Positions 52,710 through 54,191 of a stretch of DNA of 54,191 nucleotides are shown here, piece by piece (positions within the stretch are counted from its first letter, which is position 1; the number at the start of each line of letters is the position of its first letter). This DNA comes from Clostridium sp. (GTDB taxonomy: Bacteria > Bacillota > Clostridia > Oscillospirales > Ruminococcaceae). The stretch covers positions 1 to 54,191 of the forward strand of contig JAMPFN010000011.1 in NCBI GenBank assembly GCA_023664445.1, in the 5' to 3' direction. The position numbers were made by a program, and so were the translations under genes. The notes under the pieces were generated by a model. The model was not told the DNA's origin. It made no database searches and saw only the letters and a program-made list of their open reading frames with translations.

Positions 52710-54107
52710 ATGAAAAAGAAAATTTTGTGCGCTGTTACGGCGATAATGTGCCTTATCGGGCTTGCTCCGCTGAATTCAAACGCCGAAACTTACAGCGATG
52801 AAATGCAGTACGGTGATTGTCTATATTATAAACAGATTGACAAAGACGAGGACGGCATATACGATTATATTGAAATTTCAGGCTGCGATGAATCTGCCAA
52901 AACAGCTGATATTCCTGACGAAATCGACGGCTTGCCCGTTAAGATCATAGGGGAATGGGCATTTTACAATCGTGCATATTTGACAGACGTAACTATTCCG
53001 AAAGGTGTAACAGCTATAGGAGACTATGCGTTTTCCGACTGCGTTTATTTATCGGGCGCAGTAATTCCAGACAGCGTAACGCGCATAGGAGATTACGCAT
53101 TTGCCGGCTGCGTCAATTTAAAAGGAATAAAGATTTCAAACGGCATTGTGAGTATAGGCGATTATGCATTTAGCGGATGCAGAAGTTTAAAAAGCATGAC
53201 TATCCCAGATAGTGTAACGACGGTCGGAGATTTTGCGTTTTTAGAATGCTGTTTAACAAGCATAATGATTCCGAACAGCGTTACAAGCATAGAAACCAAT
53301 ACATTTAGCGGATGTTATAATTTAACAGCTATAAATGTATCGGAAGATAATGCCTGTTACAGCAGCGTTGACGGAGTTTTATTCAATAAGGACAGAACGC
53401 GGCTTATTAAATATCCGGTAGGCAAAGAGGATTCCGAATACACCATTCCCGACAGCGTAACGAATATAGGAAATCGTGCGTTTCGTGATTGCAGTGTTTT
53501 AACGGACGTAACTATTCCTCATAGCGTAACGACAATAGGAGAAGAAGCGTTTTCTTTCTGCTATGCCTTGACAAGCGTAACAATTCCGGATACTGTAACG
53601 TCAATTAGCGACGGAACGTTTTTTTATTGTACAAGTTTAACAAGCGTAACTGTTCCGAACAGCGTAACGTCGATCGGGGGTAATGCATTTTCCCGATGTA
53701 AGGCTTTAGAAAGCATAACGCTTTTTGAAGGGGTAGTATCGATTGGAAGTAAGGCTTTTTCTGATTGTGATGATCTGAAAAGCGTAATAATAGAGAATCC
53801 CCAATGTGAGATTTACAACGAACGTAATACTATATTAAACGGTTATGATGATGAAGCAAGCCGATATTATTACAACGGAGTTATCCGCGGATATGAAAAT
53901 TCTACCGCTCAGAAATACGCTGAAAATTGGGGTTATGCATTTGAAGCTATCGGCGAGGGTCATTGGAAGGCTTCGGATTTGGTCGAATTGCAGAAATACA
54001 TTGTAAAGTCAGTAACTGTTATTTCAAAAAGATTTGATCTGAACTCCGACGGAATAATCAACGTTTTCGACGCGGCTCTGTTAAGAAGAAAATTGCTTTA
54101 TGGCTGA
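52710..54107 (+). CDS. Secreted BspA-like LRR protein with dockerin
   Basis: This 465-residue protein has a signal peptide (ending near NSNA), and then about ten tandem LRR_5 repeats of around 23 residues with the pattern TIPDSVTxIGDYAFxxC, and a spacer with YSSVDGVLFNKDRT, the usual break in BspA proteins. The C-terminus is a dockerin-like module with one helix (DLVELQKYIV) and one clear calcium loop, DLNSDGIINVFDAALLRRKLL. It is probably surface-bound through a cohesin. The strong ribosome binding site AAAGGAG precedes it. A hairpin follows. Confidence 0.9.
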   Translation: MKKKILCAVTAIMCLIGLAPLNSNAETYSDEMQYGDCLYYKQIDKDEDGIYDYIEISGCDESAKTADIPDEIDGLPVKIIGEWAFYNRAYLTDVTIPKGVTAIGDYAFSDCVYLSGAVIPDSVTRIGDYAFAGCVNLKGIKISNGIVSIGDYAFSGCRSLKSMTIPDSVTTVGDFAFLECCLTSIMIPNSVTSIETNTFSGCYNLTAINVSEDNACYSSVDGVLFNKDRTRLIKYPVGKEDSEYTIPDSVTNIGNRAFRDCSVLTDVTIPHSVTTIGEEAFSFCYALTSVTIPDTVTSISDGTFFYCTSLTSVTVPNSVTSIGGNAFSRCKALESITLFEGVVSIGSKAFSDCDDLKSVIIENPQCEIYNERNTILNGYDDEASRYYYNGVIRGYENSTAQKYAENWGYAFEAIGEGHWKASDLVELQKYIVKSVTVISKRFDLNSDGIINVFDAALLRRKLLYG

Positions 54108-54115
54108 TAATATTC

Positions 54116-54148
54116 TAAGAGGACGCTTGAAGTAAGAGCGTCCCCTTA
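54116..54148 (+). terminator. Hairpin after the LRR gene
   Basis: TAAGAGGACGCT pairs with AGCGTCCCCTTA with a mismatch, followed by AAAATAA and not by T, so terminator activity is uncertain. The same type of hairpin sits before copy B at 44094-44130, so it is probably the left part of that repeat. Confidence 0.5.
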
Positions 54149-54159
54149 AAATAATGATA

Positions 54160-54191
54160 TGTTCATTTCTTGCCTTGATGCAAGAAACGAA
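54160..54191. repeat. Structured dispersed repeat, copy C, cut by window end
   Basis: The first 30 nt of the copy A/B unit are present (TTCATTTCTTGCCTTGATGC and onward), including the TTTCTTGC/GCAAGAAA hairpin, and run into the window edge. Confidence 0.85.

Noticed and set aside
1..54191. CRISPR arrays, tRNA or rRNA genes, prophage, integrase or transposase genes
   Set aside because: None seen: the repeats are not regularly spaced, no cloverleaf or conserved rRNA segment was found by eye, and no recombinase-like protein is encoded.

Overview
The window looks like a chromosomal segment of a spore-forming, low-to-mid-GC Clostridia bacterium, most like the Ruminococcus/Oscillospiraceae group. 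The reasons are Firmicutes-type gene neighbourhoods (addBA-sbcDC, infC-rpmI-rplT, smc-ftsY, rsfS-leuS-rpsU), a sporulation operon (spoIIGA-sigE), two secreted proteins ending in dockerin-like modules (a feature of cellulosomal ruminococci), BspA-type leucine-rich repeats, a GH25 muramidase behind a Thr-rich linker, and many short dispersed hairpin repeats. The taxonomic call is inference; no rRNA is present.

Layout. 1-157: repeats. 158-10722 (minus): a tightly overlapping four-gene DNA-break repair operon, addB-addA-sbcD-sbcC. 10798-11904 (minus): secreted GH25 lysozyme. 12148-13482: MgtE magnesium channel. 13586-14952: infC-rpmI-rplT with promoter, a putative L20-binding leader and an AUU start codon for IF3. 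15043-34496: a nearly continuous co-directional housekeeping cluster (rRNA methyltransferase, dprA, topA, trmFO, plsX, rnc, a radical-SAM protein, smc, ftsY, an XTP/dITP pyrophosphatase, yhbY, nadD, yqeK, an LCP ligase, rsfS, a small membrane protein, leuS). 34525-34963: rpsU with its own promoter, leader and terminator. 34989-38550: a strong nested inverted-repeat RNA structure directly upstream of yqeG, then a low-GC membrane gene, an endonuclease IV-like gene, aroQ and an Xaa-Pro peptidase. 38561-42968: lipoprotein, efp, a Cys/Asp-rich protein, an orphan gene, a repeat mosaic and a cation-efflux transporter. 43140-44024: strongly promoted secreted dockerin protein. 44327-46615 (minus): spoIIGA, sigE, a small membrane protein and an M50 site-2 protease, bounded at both ends by repeats. 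46889-47545: a RelE-type toxin-antitoxin pair. 47659-52687: KtrB/KtrA potassium uptake, a U32-like protein with a Cys cluster, and an ABC-2 exporter. 52710-54107: secreted leucine-rich-repeat protein with a dockerin. The window ends inside another copy of a repeat.

The most unusual points are: (i) the roughly 153-nt double-stem structure at 34996-35148, with its own TATAAT box and no family I can assign, grossly like a 6S-type rod; (ii) a 163-bp palindromic MITE-like element with 18-bp perfect terminal inverted repeats, sitting between spoIIGA and a promoter with the long spacing and near-perfect 0A box expected of a spoIIG promoter; (iii) the sigE operon ending in a SpoIVFB-like protease that stops where a dispersed repeat begins; (iv) a new-looking family of structured ~145-bp intergenic repeats in three copies; and (v) a U32-like protein with a possible Fe-S Cys cluster. 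Most of the remainder is ordinary conserved housekeeping.
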